From the NCBI GenBank assembly GCA_005883445.1, contig VAZL01000406.1:1-5620 (forward strand): DNA of 5,620 nucleotides, written 5' to 3'. A program made the translations under genes and the position numbers. Of this stretch, positions 5,585-5,620 are shown in pieces; position 1 is the stretch's first letter, and each line of letters starts with the position of its first letter. This DNA is from Alphaproteobacteria bacterium (GTDB lineage Bacteria > Pseudomonadota > Alphaproteobacteria > Rhizobiales > Xanthobacteraceae). The notes beneath the pieces were generated by a model. It was not told the origin of the DNA and made no database searches. It worked only from the letters and a program-made list of their open reading frames with translations.

Positions 5585-5620
5585 GGGCGTTCACGCCCGT
5601 CCATAGCCCGCGAAGACGGG
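5585..5620. repeat. Adjacent short palindromes at the right edge
   Basis: GGGCG-TTCA-CGCCC (5585-5598) is a perfect 5-bp hairpin. It is followed by CCCG-cgaaga-CGGG (5607-5620), which is cut by the window end; CCCGTC (5596-5601) could alternatively pair with GACGGG (5615-5620). Probably another REP-like unit that continues beyond the window. Confidence 0.35.

Larger units (their letters stand above)
5121..5620. other. Non-coding right end with many inverted repeats
   Basis: No open frame in these 500 bases has a ribosome site together with protein-like composition. Contents from left to right: a short dyad CTCGT-gta-ACGAG (5212-5224), an intrinsic terminator (5265-5294), the palindrome CGCGGCCGCG (5312-5321), a run of seven G (5345-5351), a 9-bp hairpin (5367-5388), a low-GC patch (5390-5426) with a lone TACAAT (5410-5415), a dyad CCACA-gcg-TGTGG (5427-5439), and REP-like palindromes from 5486 to the edge. 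The 9-mer TCCCGGCAC occurs at 5462-5470 and again at 5549-5557. Confidence 0.6.

Overview
This is a GC-rich chromosomal window. Its gene content is what one expects of an alphaproteobacterium of the order Hyphomicrobiales (Rhizobiales), probably near the Bradyrhizobium/Rhodopseudomonas/Xanthobacteraceae groups. The clues are a fused ispDF gene, the neighbourhood dusB / ispDF-cinA / ratA(COQ10-like)-lipA, and short imperfect palindromes resembling intergenic repeats of those genomes. The genus is an inference from recall and was not tested by a search.

Layout. Positions 1-661 (minus) hold the first 220 codons of dusB, a tRNA-dihydrouridine synthase that runs off the left edge. A 194-base divergent spacer (662-855) separates it from a plus-strand pair: ispDF (856-2037), two steps of the MEP isoprenoid pathway, and, with no gap, a stand-alone CinA-type amidase (2038-2562). 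Converging on these is a minus-strand pair: lipA (4167-3214), lipoyl synthase, followed by a COQ10/RatA-family START-domain protein (3087-2635). A 258-base spacer (4168-4425) separates lipA from a divergent small exported protein (4426-4749), which is followed by a DUF427-family protein (4839-5120). The last 500 bases (5121-5620) have no convincing gene. They hold a good intrinsic terminator at 5265-5294, a stable 9-bp hairpin at 5367-5388, and several REP-like palindromes up to the right edge.

The central genes are housekeeping: tRNA modification, isoprenoid precursors (which also feed ubiquinone), nicotinamide-nucleotide recycling, lipoate cofactor synthesis, and a probable quinone-binding protein of respiration. 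I found no defence system, phage, transposase, CRISPR array, tRNA or rRNA. The less ordinary parts are the exported peptide with a duplicated translation start, and the structured non-coding right end. I do not see strong evidence for a new biological system here.
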